From Sphingobacterium chuzhouense (lineage in GTDB: Bacteria; Bacteroidota; Bacteroidia; Sphingobacteriales; Sphingobacteriaceae): a DNA stretch of 64,000 nt. The notes under the pieces are model-generated. The model ran no database searches. It was given only the letters and a program-made list of their open reading frames with translations, and had not been told where the DNA came from. The stretch spans positions 186,001 through 250,000 of the forward strand of contig NZ_JACNYL010000004.1 in the NCBI RefSeq assembly GCF_014692525.1. Reading direction: 5' to 3'. The position numbers and the translations under genes are program-made. The first letter of the stretch is position 1, and every line of letters begins with the position of its first letter. Below, piece after piece: positions 53,152 through 61,938 of the stretch.

Positions 53152-53172
53152 AAAGTGTAAATTTTACACTTT
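53152..53172. promoter_or_regulatory. Perfect 21-bp palindrome upstream of pyk (candidate operator)
   Basis: AAAGTGTAAA-T-TTTACACTTT, perfectly symmetrical, centred about 50 bp upstream of the predicted pyk start: the distance expected for an activator site. It also lies 16 bp after the stop of the IPExxxVDY gene, but has no T-run and so is not a good terminator. Confidence 0.5.
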
Positions 53173-53188
53173 GCATTAATTTAAAGCG

Positions 53189-53695
53189 CTAAAATATAAG
53201 ATTTTCTTTGGATTTCAATGAAGCTGGGTCTAACTTTTTGGTTAGCATGACCTCATGGATACCCTTTATTTCTTCTAGTAATGTATGGACATCGTCTAGG
53301 TCGATATAGTGTTTGATGATTAAAAAGTAGTCAAAATTTGGGAGCTCCGGTAGGAGAAAAACACCCTCTAAGCTGCGGTTGTTGATGATGTAGAACTCAA
53401 ATTCAAAATTGTCATCACAATAGCGATAAATAGTAAAATAATGTTTAAGGAGCTTCTTTTGTTTGTTTCTTTCGTACACGATATGATAATCCATTTCATC
53501 TCGCTCCTTTTCTTTTGCATATCCTTTATGATCGACATAATCTTCTTTTCCACGAACAAACGCCAGACCAGCATGTTTGTAAAGGAAATGGCAAAGTCTA
53601 TAGTCGCGTAGTGGAGAACTGATGCCAATCAGTACAAAATCGAGTTCAATATCGAAATCGAGATCAAGTGTTAGATGTTTTTTTGTTATGCTCAC
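53189..53695 (-). CDS. IPExxxVDY family protein
   Basis: 168 aa acidic cytoplasmic protein starting with GTG (53695). The name-giving motif appears as LPELPNFDYFL (about 120-130), with the preceding FEFYIINNR and opening LDLDFDIELDFVLIGISSPLRDYRLCHFL typical of this Bacteroidota-specific family. Function unknown. In many relatives it adjoins pyruvate kinase as here: pyk starts 128 bp downstream on the same strand, so they may be co-transcribed. The neighbour link is recalled, not checked. Confidence 0.88.
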   Translation of the reverse strand: MSITKKHLTLDLDFDIELDFVLIGISSPLRDYRLCHFLYKHAGLAFVRGKEDYVDHKGYAKEKERDEMDYHIVYERNKQKKLLKHYFTIYRYCDDNFEFEFYIINNRSLEGVFLLPELPNFDYFLIIKHYIDLDDVHTLLEEIKGIHEVMLTKKLDPASLKSKENLIF

Positions 53696-53891
53696 AGTTT
53701 TCGAAATTAGGAAAAAATCAACTGTAAAGCATATTTTCGTCTATTTTCTATCTAAAATGCACGTTGATTTTAAAGTTCTTGGTATAAACAAAAAAAATTG
53801 TTAATATTGGATACGCTCTTTATGGTAGCGGTTTTTGGACTGGTTAGGAAGCCGGGACGTTCTTCTTTCCCATCATCAAGTCAAAAAAGGG

Positions 53892-53922
53892 TTTGATATT
53901 TGGGGAAATTTATTTTTCTTTG
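53892..53922 (+). promoter_or_regulatory. Promoter of acpP-fabF-rnc
   Basis: TTTG (53892-53895), 19 bp, TTTCTTTG (53915-53922, one mismatch to TAnnTTTG). Predicted start near 53928, about 28 nt before the acpP ATG. The rest of 53696-53955 holds no gene. Confidence 0.6.
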
Positions 53923-53955
53923 CACAGATTTATTAAACAATTAAATTATAAAATC

Positions 53956-54195
53956 ATGTCAGATATCGCATCAAGAGTAAAAGCAATTATCGTTGAAAAG
54001 TTAGGTGTAGACGAAGCAGAAGTAACACCAGAAGCTTCATTCACGAATGATTTAGGTGCAGACTCACTTGACACAGTTGAGTTGATCATGGAGTTCGAAA
54101 AAGAATTTAACGTGGCTATTCCAGATGATCAAGCTGAAAACATCAGTACAGTAGGTCAAGCTATCTCTTATTTAGAAAAAAACGTTAATAACTAA
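53956..54195 (+). CDS. acpP: Acyl carrier protein
   Basis: 79 aa carrier of growing fatty acyl chains. Ser37 in GADSLDTVEL is the 4'-phosphopantetheine site. Acidic, four-helix protein of normal length. The frame runs 21 codons upstream but the ATG at 53956 (MSDIASRVKAII) is the family start. fabF follows 22 bp later, the conserved acpP-fabF-rnc order. Confidence 0.98.
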   Translation: MSDIASRVKAIIVEKLGVDEAEVTPEASFTNDLGADSLDTVELIMEFEKEFNVAIPDDQAENISTVGQAISYLEKNVNN

Positions 54196-54217
54196 TTTAT
54201 TAGGCCAAACATATTTA

Positions 54218-55471
54218 ATGGAGCTTAAAAGAGTAGTTGTAACAGGGTTAGGCGCCCTTACACCTTTAGGAAATGATGTTTCAAGTTATTGGGACGGATT
54301 GGTTAATGGTGTGAGCGGCGCTGCTCCTATTACGCATTTCGATGCATCAAAATTTAAGACCCAATTCGCTTGTGAAGTGAAGGGATTTGATCCACATAAC
54401 CATATGGATCGCAAAGAGGCTCGCAAGGTCGATCCTTTCGTTCAGTATGCTATCGCCTCTACAGATGAGGCTGTAAAGGATGCTGGACTAGAATTCGATA
54501 AACTAGACAGAAACCGTATAGGCGTTATTTGGGGGGCTGGTATTGGCGGGCTGACCACTTTTACAGAAGAAGTGGCAAACTTTGTCAGAGGTGGCGGAAT
54601 ACCTCGTTTCAATCCTTTCTTTATTCCGAAGATGCTTATTGATATAGCTCCTGGCCACATTTCTATGCGCTATGGATTGCATGGGCCAAATTTTTCGGCA
54701 GTTTCTGCCTGCGCCTCTGCCACGAATGCAATGATTGATGCCTTTAACTATATTCGATTAGGGAAGGCTGATATTGTTATCACCGGCGGATCAGAAGCGA
54801 CGGTAAATGAAGCCGGGATAGGTGGATTTAATGCAATGCATGCCTTGTCTACCCGCAATGATGACCCTAAAACGGCATCTCGTCCGTTTGACAAAGATCG
54901 TGATGGTTTTGTCTCGGGTGAAGGTTCCGGAGCTATCATCTTGGAAAGTCTAGAACATGCGCTGGCACGTGGAGCTAAGATTTATGCCGAAGTCGCGGGT
55001 GGTGGTATGAGTGCAGATGCACACCACATTACCGCATCTCATCCCGAGGGGCTGGGCGCTAAATTGGCAATGAACATGGCTGTTACGGATGCAGGGCTTG
55101 AACTTTCGGATATAGATTATATTAATCTTCATGGTACATCGACGCCGGTTGGCGATATCAGCGAACCAAAAGCAATTATCGGCTTATTTGGTGAGCACGC
55201 CTATAAAATGAATCTCAGTTCGACAAAATCCATGACAGGACATCTTCTAGGTGCGGCAGGAGCTGTAGAGGCTATTGCTTCCATTTTGGCGGTAAAAAAT
55301 GATATTGTACCGCCTACAATCAACCATTTCACAGATGATCCGGAGATTGATAATAATCTAAACTTTACATTTAATAAGGCGCAGAAACGCGAAGTAAATG
55401 CTGCATTGAGTAATACATTCGGTTTCGGTGGTCATAATGCATCCATTATTGTAAAGAAATACCACTCTTGA
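54218..55471 (+). CDS. fabF: 3-oxoacyl-[acyl-carrier-protein] synthase II
   Basis: 417 aa condensing enzyme of fatty acid elongation. Catalytic Cys165 (SACASATN), His305 (NLHGTSTPVGD), Lys337 (STKSMTGH) and His342 (GHLLGAAGA). Length is normal. Between acpP and rnc; a hairpin (55515-55545) in the 97-bp gap to rnc may reduce read-through. Confidence 0.98.
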   Translation: MELKRVVVTGLGALTPLGNDVSSYWDGLVNGVSGAAPITHFDASKFKTQFACEVKGFDPHNHMDRKEARKVDPFVQYAIASTDEAVKDAGLEFDKLDRNRIGVIWGAGIGGLTTFTEEVANFVRGGGIPRFNPFFIPKMLIDIAPGHISMRYGLHGPNFSAVSACASATNAMIDAFNYIRLGKADIVITGGSEATVNEAGIGGFNAMHALSTRNDDPKTASRPFDKDRDGFVSGEGSGAIILESLEHALARGAKIYAEVAGGGMSADAHHITASHPEGLGAKLAMNMAVTDAGLELSDIDYINLHGTSTPVGDISEPKAIIGLFGEHAYKMNLSSTKSMTGHLLGAAGAVEAIASILAVKNDIVPPTINHFTDDPEIDNNLNFTFNKAQKREVNAALSNTFGFGGHNASIIVKKYHS

Positions 55472-55514
55472 TATTGAATAAATATTAGGAATAGGGGATT
55501 ATTAAGATACAAAT

Positions 55515-55545
55515 AATAGGTGGTTTCGAAGAGAAACTGCCTATT
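55515..55545 (+). terminator. Hairpin between fabF and rnc (weak terminator or processing stem)
   Basis: 13-bp stem with two G-T pairs (55515-55527 with 55533-55545), no strong T-run. RNase III cleaves such stems and the next gene encodes RNase III, so autoregulation is conceivable. Confidence 0.4.
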
Positions 55546-55568
55546 ACTTATTTATATCATAATACTTA

Positions 55569-56309
55569 ATGCCGTTCTTGAGGATATATTATTTATACTT
55601 TTCGCCGCATAAAGCTTACGTTCGTAAACTAAAGAATATTCTTGGATTTGTTCCGGGGAATATCAAGTTGTACCAGATGGCTTTTCGCCATAAATCTGTT
55701 GCAACCACGATCAAGGATGGTGTAAAGAACAGTAATGAACGACTCGAGTTTTTGGGGGATGCGGTATTAGGTTCCGTCATTGCGGAGCTGCTATTTAAGT
55801 TGTACCCTTACAAAGACGAAGGTTTTCTGACAGAACTTCGCTCTAAAATCGTTAGTCGTGCCAATTTGAATCAACTATCCCGTAAGTTAGGTTTTAGCGA
55901 GTTGATAGAATACGATGCACGTATGATCAGTTATCCAAACAAGCAGGGCTCTTTGCTTGGGGATGCTTTTGAAGCTGTCGTTGGAGCAGTGTATATGGAT
56001 AAAGGGTATTCATTTACACGGGAATTTCTGTTAACGAGAATTATCAAGCCCCATGTTGATATCCATACGTTGGAAATTACCGAAACCAATTTTAAGAGTC
56101 GACTCATTGAGTGGTGTCAGCATTTTGGTAAGGAGATTCAGTTTGTGCCGGTCGAGAATCCACCCGGCGAATCATCCAAATTATTTACAGTGAAAGTCGT
56201 TGTAGACGGTGAGGTGCAGGGTGTAGGAAAAGACTTTAATAAGAAGAGTGCTGAAAAACTAGCAGCGGAAAAGGCTTGCGAGGAGTTGAAAGTGTTTGAG
56301 GTTGTCTGA
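55569..56309 (+). CDS. rnc: Ribonuclease III
   Basis: 246 aa double-strand-specific endoribonuclease processing rRNA precursors. Signature NERLEFLGDAVLG at 56-68, the second catalytic Asp/Glu in LGDAFEAVVGAVYMD, and a C-terminal double-stranded RNA-binding domain (about 165-243, KSRLIEWCQHFGKEIQFV ... KKSAEKLAAEKACEEL). The N-terminal 30 residues are longer than in E. coli, as in other Bacteroidota. Confidence 0.97.
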   Translation: MPFLRIYYLYFSPHKAYVRKLKNILGFVPGNIKLYQMAFRHKSVATTIKDGVKNSNERLEFLGDAVLGSVIAELLFKLYPYKDEGFLTELRSKIVSRANLNQLSRKLGFSELIEYDARMISYPNKQGSLLGDAFEAVVGAVYMDKGYSFTREFLLTRIIKPHVDIHTLEITETNFKSRLIEWCQHFGKEIQFVPVENPPGESSKLFTVKVVVDGEVQGVGKDFNKKSAEKLAAEKACEELKVFEVV

Positions 56310-56360
56310 AGCGACGAGCTTTTGTTTCTTTTTCGCGGAGAAAAAGAAAGAAGAAAAAGT

Positions 56361-56368
56361 TACCTTTG
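56361..56368 (+). promoter_or_regulatory. -7-like element immediately before hisS
   Basis: TACCTTTG, an exact TAnnTTTG, ends 4 bp before the hisS ATG at 56373; if used, the mRNA would be leaderless or nearly so. No TTTG at -33. Confidence 0.35.
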
Positions 56369-56372
56369 CCTT

Positions 56373-57770
56373 ATGGCAAATATCAAACCTTCATTAGCTA
56401 AAGGTACGCGCGATTTCTCTCCTCGAGAAATGGAAAAGCGAAATTATATATTCAATACCTTAAGAACTGTCTTTAAGAAATTTGGTTATAACGAGATTCA
56501 AACCCCTTCGTTCGAAAACTTATCTACCTTAACAGGAAAATATGGAGAAGAGGGAGATAAGTTAATTTTTAAAATCCTCAATTCAGGAGATTATCTGGCT
56601 AAAGCGCCGGAGGATTTTTTGAATGCAAAATCATCTAATAAATTAATTCCTCATATTTCAGAAAAAGCACTTCGTTATGACTTAACTGTGCCCTTCGCTC
56701 GATATGTTGTCATGCATCAACACGAGATTGCATTGCCTTTTAAACGCTTCCAGATACAACCTGTGTGGCGTGCGGATAGGCCACAACGTGGACGATATAG
56801 GGAGTTTTATCAGTGCGATGTCGACGTAGTGGGTTCTTCGTCATTGCTTAACGAAGCCGAATTTATATTGGTTTACCAAGAGGCTTTGGCAACTCTGGGG
56901 CTGAAAGATTTTACGATCAAAATCAACAACCGTAAGATTTTGTCGGGTATTGCCGAAGTGATAGGAAAGCCGGAACTGATTGTGGATATGACCGTGGCCA
57001 TTGACAAACTGGATAAGATTGGGTTGGATGGTGTGAACAAAGAGTTGTTGGCACGAGGCTTTACAGAGACAGATCTGGATGTATTGAAACCCATTATTCT
57101 GCTTGATGGTTCCAACGACGAAAAGCTCTTGTCTTTAAAGAGGGTGTTGTCTGCTTCTAACGTTGGTTTACAAGGTATTGCAGAGATAGAAGAGGTATTC
57201 CGTTATCTGAAGAATTTTGGAGTAGAGCGGTTGTTAGATGATTTTATAGAAGTAGATATTACGCTTGCGCGTGGATTAAATTACTACACGGGTTGTATTT
57301 TTGAAGTAAAGACCAACGAGGTTTCGATGGGAAGTATCGGAGGTGGAGGTCGATACGATGACCTAACGGGTATGTTTGGGCTAAAGGATCTTACAGGGGT
57401 GGGTGTTTCGTTTGGTGCCGATCGTATTTATGATGTTTTGGAAGAGCTGAATCTTTTCCCTGGCTCCACTTCTGCTTCGACTCAATTGCTGATTGTGAAT
57501 TTTGGAGAGGAAGCTTGTCAGCATACACTTCCTTTGTTGTACAATCTTAGAGAAGCTGGTATTGCCGCTGAGCTTTATCCTAACGCTGCGAAGTTGAAGA
57601 AACAGATGGGATATGCGGATGCGAAACAGATTCCTTATGTGTTATTGATAGGAGAGGAGGAGATGGCATCAAGTGTTTATTCTTTGAAGGATATGGCTTC
57701 GGGAGAACAGCAGAAAGTTTCGGCAGAACAGTTACTTGCTTTTTTGACAAAAAACGCCATTTCCTGCTAA
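56373..57770 (+). CDS. hisS: Histidyl-tRNA synthetase
   Basis: 465 aa class II aminoacyl-tRNA synthetase. Motifs KGTRDFSPREMEKRNYI, LRYDLTVPFARYV (motif 2 region), RPQRGRYREFYQCDVDVVG, histidine motifs LARGLNYYTG and the C-terminal anticodon-binding domain (LLIVNFGEEACQHTLPLLYNLREAGIAAELYP). The ATG at 56373 (MANIKPSLAKGTRDF) is the family start; the frame opens 17 codons earlier inside the gap after rnc. Confidence 0.97.
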   Translation: MANIKPSLAKGTRDFSPREMEKRNYIFNTLRTVFKKFGYNEIQTPSFENLSTLTGKYGEEGDKLIFKILNSGDYLAKAPEDFLNAKSSNKLIPHISEKALRYDLTVPFARYVVMHQHEIALPFKRFQIQPVWRADRPQRGRYREFYQCDVDVVGSSSLLNEAEFILVYQEALATLGLKDFTIKINNRKILSGIAEVIGKPELIVDMTVAIDKLDKIGLDGVNKELLARGFTETDLDVLKPIILLDGSNDEKLLSLKRVLSASNVGLQGIAEIEEVFRYLKNFGVERLLDDFIEVDITLARGLNYYTGCIFEVKTNEVSMGSIGGGGRYDDLTGMFGLKDLTGVGVSFGADRIYDVLEELNLFPGSTSASTQLLIVNFGEEACQHTLPLLYNLREAGIAAELYPNAAKLKKQMGYADAKQIPYVLLIGEEEMASSVYSLKDMASGEQQKVSAEQLLAFLTKNAISC

Positions 57771-57800
57771 AATATTGTCCAATATATCGTTATAAATGAT

Positions 57801-57808
57801 TAGATTTG
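57801..57808 (+). promoter_or_regulatory. -7 element of pyruvate dehydrogenase promoter
   Basis: TAGATTTG, an exact TAnnTTTG, 35 bp before the ATG at 57843; TTG at 57775-57777 lies 23 bp upstream. Confidence 0.55.
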
Positions 57809-57842
57809 TGGTCGGATTAGTTAAGAAATTCAATACTTCAAA

Positions 57843-58838
57843 ATGAGTTCAACACCTATAACAAAAGAAACATACTTAGAGTGGTATAAGTCCATGTTAC
57901 TTATGCGTAAATTCGAGGAAAAAGCAGGGCAACTATATGGTCAACAAAAGATCCGCGGATTTTGTCACCTTTATATTGGTCAAGAAGCGGTTATGGCAGG
58001 TACTATTTCTGCTACCAGGCCGGATGATTCCGTTATAACCTCTTATCGTGATCATGCACATGCTTTGGCAAAAGGTATGTCTGCGAACGAGTGTATGGCA
58101 GAGCTTTTTGGAAAAGTGACAGGTTGTTCGAAAGGTAAAGGTGGCTCGATGCACTTTTTCTCTAAAGAACATAAAATGATGGGCGGCCACGGTATCGTTG
58201 GTGGACAGATTCCTTTGGGTGCTGGTATTGCTTTTGCTGAGCAATATTTGGGGAAGGATAGCGTCAACGTATGTTTTATGGGTGATGGCGCAGTAAGACA
58301 GGGAGCGCTTAATGAAGCTTTCAACATGGCGATGTTGTGGAAGCTGCCGGTTATTTTTGTGTGTGAGAACAACGGATATGCTATGGGTACCTCTGTAAAG
58401 CGTACCACAAACATGATGGATATCTATAAAATGGGTCATGCTTTTGATATGCCAAGTGCTCCTGTAGATGGAATGGATCCAGTAGCTGTACACAATGCTA
58501 TGGATGAGGCAGTTCAACGTGCTCGTGCTGGAGAAGGACCAACTTTCTTGGAAATTCGTACTTACCGTTATAAAGGACATTCTATGTCAGACCCTGCTAA
58601 ATATCGTACAAAAGAAGAGTTGGAGGAGTATAAAGGTAAAGATCCGTTAATTACCACCAAAGCTGCTATTATGGAGAATAAATATGCAGATGAGGCTTGG
58701 TTCAAGGAAGTAGAAGCTGAAGTAAAAAAAGTTATAGACGAAGCTGTGAAGTTCGCAGAAGAGTCTCCTTACCCAGATCCTTCAGCCATCTATGAAGATG
58801 TGTATGTACAAGAGGACTATCCTTTTATAAAGGAATGA
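57843..58838 (+). CDS. pdhA: Pyruvate dehydrogenase E1 component, alpha subunit
   Basis: 331 aa thiamine-diphosphate subunit of the pyruvate dehydrogenase complex. ThDP motif GDGAVRQGALNEAFNMA ... ENNGYAMGTS (GDG-N-N), phosphorylation-loop region YRYKGHSMSDPAKYRTKEE. The E2 gene follows 45 bp downstream, while the beta subunit gene is not in the window, as is common in Bacteroidota where pdhB sits elsewhere. Together they feed acetyl-CoA into the TCA cycle. Confidence 0.96.
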   Translation: MSSTPITKETYLEWYKSMLLMRKFEEKAGQLYGQQKIRGFCHLYIGQEAVMAGTISATRPDDSVITSYRDHAHALAKGMSANECMAELFGKVTGCSKGKGGSMHFFSKEHKMMGGHGIVGGQIPLGAGIAFAEQYLGKDSVNVCFMGDGAVRQGALNEAFNMAMLWKLPVIFVCENNGYAMGTSVKRTTNMMDIYKMGHAFDMPSAPVDGMDPVAVHNAMDEAVQRARAGEGPTFLEIRTYRYKGHSMSDPAKYRTKEELEEYKGKDPLITTKAAIMENKYADEAWFKEVEAEVKKVIDEAVKFAEESPYPDPSAIYEDVYVQEDYPFIKE

Positions 58839-58882
58839 TTTAGCGAATTACTTTAACTTAAAGATATAATCTACTATACAAT

Positions 58883-60562
58883 ATGGCTGAAGTAGTAAAA
58901 ATGCCGAAAATGAGCGACACCATGACCGAAGGTGTAATCGCTAAATGGCACAAAAAAGTCGGTGATAAGGTAAACTCCGGTGATTTAATTGCCGAAGTTG
59001 AAACAGATAAAGCAACAATGGATTTTGAGTCTTATCAAGAAGGCACATTGTTGTACATAGGCCCAAAAGAAGGTGAAGCGGTAGCGGTTGACGCCGTAAT
59101 TGCCGTTTTGGGAGAAGAAGGAGAGGATTACAAAGCCTTATTAGAAGGAGATGGTTCAGCTTCTAAAGACTCTAAAAATAAAGAGGAAAAAGAAGACGAG
59201 AACAAAGAGGAAACTTCTAAGGCAGAGGAATCTGCTTCGGATGATGCCGATGATGATTCATCGTCTGTTTCTGCGGAAGACCTAGATTGTACAGTTATCA
59301 CGATGCCATTGTTGAGTGATACGATGACAGAAGGCGTAATTGCCCAATGGAATTTCAAAGTAGGAGATACCATTAAGTCTGATGACGCTATTGCAGATGT
59401 GGAAACAGATAAGGCAACAATGGAAGTAACGGCTTATGCGGAAGGCACATTGTTGTATGTTGGTGTAGAAGCTGGGCAAGCTGCAAAAGTGAATGATATT
59501 ATCGCTATTGTTGGTCCAGAAGGAACAGATGTGACACCATTGCTTAAGCAAAAATCAGGTTCTTCGACTAAAGCTTCCAAATCGGAAGAGCCTAAGCAGG
59601 AAAAGTCGCAATCAAAAGAAGAGGCACCAGCATCAACTTCTACTTCTTCTGAAGCATCAGATGACTCTCGGGTCAAAGCATCGCCTTTGGCGCGCAAAAT
59701 AGCGAAAGATAAAGGCATCAATTTAAATGATGTAAAAGGTTCTGCTGATGGTGGACGGATCGTAAAGAAAGACGTAGAGAACTTTGTGCCAAAAGCAAAA
59801 GAAGTAGCTTCTTCATCTACACCAGCATCTGCAGCGGCTACAGAAACCAAAACAATATCTTTACCACAATATATTGGTGAAGAAAAATATACGGAGCAAA
59901 AAGTTTCACAAATGCGTAAAACAATTGCTCGCCGGTTATCGGAATCCCTTTTCACAGCTCCACATTTCTATTTGACTATTTCAGTAGATATGGACAACGC
60001 GATCGAAGCGCGTGGTCAAATTAATACGGTGGCGCCAGTGAAAGTATCATTTAATGATATCGTTATCAAAGCAGTTGCTGTAGCATTGAAACAACACCCT
60101 GCCGTGAATTCTTCGTGGCAAGGAGATACGATCCGTTTTAATGAACATGTAAATGTTGGAGTAGCAATGGCTGTAGAAGACGGCTTATTGGTGCCAGTTG
60201 TACGTTTTGCTGACGGTAAATCATTGTCCCATATTTCTGCGGAAGTGAAAGAGTATGGTCAGAAAGCAAAAGCTAAGAAATTACAACCCTCAGACTGGGA
60301 AGGTTCTACTTTCACCGTATCCAATCTAGGTATGTTCGGAATAGACGAGTTTACGTCTATTATCAATTCGCCAGATGGGGCTATTTTGTCTGTGGGAGCT
60401 ATTCAGCAGGTTCCGGTGGTAAAAAATGGTGCTGTCATTCCAGGCAATATCATGAAGCTGACTTTGGGCTGTGACCACCGCGTGGTTGATGGAGCTACTG
60501 GAGCAGCATTCTTACAAACGTTGAAAGGCTTATTGGAAGCGCCAATTAGACTTCTGGCATAA
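58883..60562 (+). CDS. pdhC: Pyruvate dehydrogenase E2 (dihydrolipoyl acetyltransferase), two lipoyl domains
   Basis: 559 aa core subunit. Lipoyl domain 1 with Lys43 and lipoyl domain 2 with Lys177, both in VETDKATM; they are separated by an acidic Glu/Asp/Lys/Ser linker (about 88-135). A peripheral-subunit-binding domain follows (about 268-303, ASPLARKIAKDKGINLNDV), then the catalytic domain ending in GCDHRVVDGATGAAFL with the active-site His and Asp. The two lipoyl domains are diverged copies of one another. Downstream is a clear terminator. Confidence 0.96.
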   Translation: MAEVVKMPKMSDTMTEGVIAKWHKKVGDKVNSGDLIAEVETDKATMDFESYQEGTLLYIGPKEGEAVAVDAVIAVLGEEGEDYKALLEGDGSASKDSKNKEEKEDENKEETSKAEESASDDADDDSSSVSAEDLDCTVITMPLLSDTMTEGVIAQWNFKVGDTIKSDDAIADVETDKATMEVTAYAEGTLLYVGVEAGQAAKVNDIIAIVGPEGTDVTPLLKQKSGSSTKASKSEEPKQEKSQSKEEAPASTSTSSEASDDSRVKASPLARKIAKDKGINLNDVKGSADGGRIVKKDVENFVPKAKEVASSSTPASAAATETKTISLPQYIGEEKYTEQKVSQMRKTIARRLSESLFTAPHFYLTISVDMDNAIEARGQINTVAPVKVSFNDIVIKAVAVALKQHPAVNSSWQGDTIRFNEHVNVGVAMAVEDGLLVPVVRFADGKSLSHISAEVKEYGQKAKAKKLQPSDWEGSTFTVSNLGMFGIDEFTSIINSPDGAILSVGAIQQVPVVKNGAVIPGNIMKLTLGCDHRVVDGATGAAFLQTLKGLLEAPIRLLA

Positions 60563-60591
60563 ACATAAGTGTTTTAATATTAGGACAAAGG

Positions 60592-60624
60592 AAAGGACAT
60601 CTATAGAACGATGTCCTTTTTTGT
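60592..60624 (+). terminator. Rho-independent terminator after pdhC
   Basis: 9-bp stem AAAGGACAT/ATGTCCTTT (60592-60600 with 60611-60619) followed by TTTTG. Confidence 0.85.
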
Positions 60625-60707
60625 ATAAATGATAGAGAATAATCCTTGATTTTTCCTTTAATAAATATTAATTTGGAACAGTAGCATTTATTTAATTTAA
60701 ACCGTAA

Positions 60708-60715
60708 TATATTTG
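60708..60715 (+). promoter_or_regulatory. -7 element before the serine hydrolase gene
   Basis: TATATTTG, an exact TAnnTTTG. It overlaps the TTG codon at 60713 and so favours the GTG at 60728 as the real start of the gene. Confidence 0.45.
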
Positions 60716-60727
60716 AGAGGCAGTTCA

Positions 60728-61924
60728 GTGAGTATACATTTTTTGAAGATCGTAATTATCAGTTTATTTATTGGCTTGGTGTCTTGTTCTTCGCCCGAGG
60801 CAAAGCAAAAGAAAATAGAACAGAAACAGCAAAAGCAGGAAGAGAAAGACAGCATTGCGCTCGTTTATAAACCAGCAGATGGAAATCAGGAATTAGATGC
60901 CTTTATGCAGAATTTACATCGGAAATTGGCTTTTAACGGGAATGTATTAATAGCAAAAAAAGGTAAAATAATTTATCAAAATACATTCGGTTGGGCGGAC
61001 TATCTCCATAAGGATAGTTTGAAGATTACCTCTAAATTTGAGCTGGCTTCGGTTTCCAAACCGCTTACTGCATTAGGTGTATTGAAATTAGTGGAAGAGG
61101 AGAGATTACGATTAGACCAGACGGTAAATGACTTTTTTCCAGATTTTCCCTATCCTAACATCACTATACAAATGCTATTGAGCCACCGCAGTGGTCTTCC
61201 GAACTATGTCTATTTTTCGGAGGACGCTTGGAAAGACCGGACAAAAGCAATGAGCAACATGGATGCCATGGACTTACTGATAGAACACAAGCCTATGCGG
61301 TACGGAGCCCCTGATGGTCGCTTCCACTATAATAATTCCAATTACATGGTGTTGGCGTCCATTATAGAAAAAGTGACAGGACAGGATTTTGCGGTATATA
61401 TGAAAGAATCGATTTTTGATCCTGCCGGCATGAAAAATACAGCTGTATTGTCGAAAGCGGTGTATGATAAAATTCCGACGGATGTTATTGGTCACGATAG
61501 GGTGTGGAGGAGATCTGTGGTACAAAACTACTTGGATGGACCTGTTGGGGACAAAGGCATCTACAGCACCGTGCAGGATTTATTCTTACTGGACATCGCG
61601 CTGAAGGACGGGAGAGTTATCGGTGAAGCCATGCTAGACTCTGCTTATGTGCCACGCAGCGATGCAAAGCGTAGCCTTTTTAGTTATGGTTACGGTTGGC
61701 GGACGTTTTCGCCTCAAGAAGCTCAAATAGTTTACCATACAGGATGGTGGCATGGATTTCGTAATCTATATGTAAGAGATCTGACAAACGATATCACAAT
61801 TGTTCTGTTGTCCAATATGGTAAATGGTAGTTTGGTAAAATTAGACGACTTGTATAAAATTTTGAAAATGCCTATTTTGAGGCAAAATGCTTATAATGCA
61901 AATGGTGATTTCATTGTCAACTAA
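60728..61924 (+). CDS. Serine hydrolase of the beta-lactamase (class C) fold, lipoprotein
   Basis: 398 aa. Lipobox LVSC (Cys20), then a Lys/Gln-rich charged tether. Class C residues: SVSK with Ser108 and Lys111, YNN at 201-203, and HTG (in VYHTGWWHG) near 340. This fold includes beta-lactamases, DD-peptidases and esterases; without a nearby resistance context a peptidase or esterase role is as likely. The start must be non-ATG: a stop lies at 60698-60700 and only TTG (60713) and GTG (60728) precede the signal peptide; GTG is chosen because the promoter -7 element overlaps the TTG. Confidence 0.85.
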   Translation: MSIHFLKIVIISLFIGLVSCSSPEAKQKKIEQKQQKQEEKDSIALVYKPADGNQELDAFMQNLHRKLAFNGNVLIAKKGKIIYQNTFGWADYLHKDSLKITSKFELASVSKPLTALGVLKLVEEERLRLDQTVNDFFPDFPYPNITIQMLLSHRSGLPNYVYFSEDAWKDRTKAMSNMDAMDLLIEHKPMRYGAPDGRFHYNNSNYMVLASIIEKVTGQDFAVYMKESIFDPAGMKNTAVLSKAVYDKIPTDVIGHDRVWRRSVVQNYLDGPVGDKGIYSTVQDLFLLDIALKDGRVIGEAMLDSAYVPRSDAKRSLFSYGYGWRTFSPQEAQIVYHTGWWHGFRNLYVRDLTNDITIVLLSNMVNGSLVKLDDLYKILKMPILRQNAYNANGDFIVN

Positions 61925-61938
61925 CTTATGTTCAATTT

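Noticed and set aside
57933..58580. Long open frame (215 codons) on the minus strand inside pdhA
   Set aside because: Lies entirely antisense to a well-conserved gene, shows His/Cys/Tyr-rich composition typical of a shadow frame and no known domain.
59434..59955. Open frame of 173 codons antisense to pdhC
   Set aside because: Overlaps the lipoyl, linker and binding-domain coding region; Ser/Glu-rich mirror of the linker, no independent evidence.
60728..61924. Beta-lactamase-fold protein as an antibiotic-resistance gene
   Set aside because: The SxxK, YxN and HTG motifs are shared by many non-resistance serine hydrolases, and there is no regulator or mobile context.
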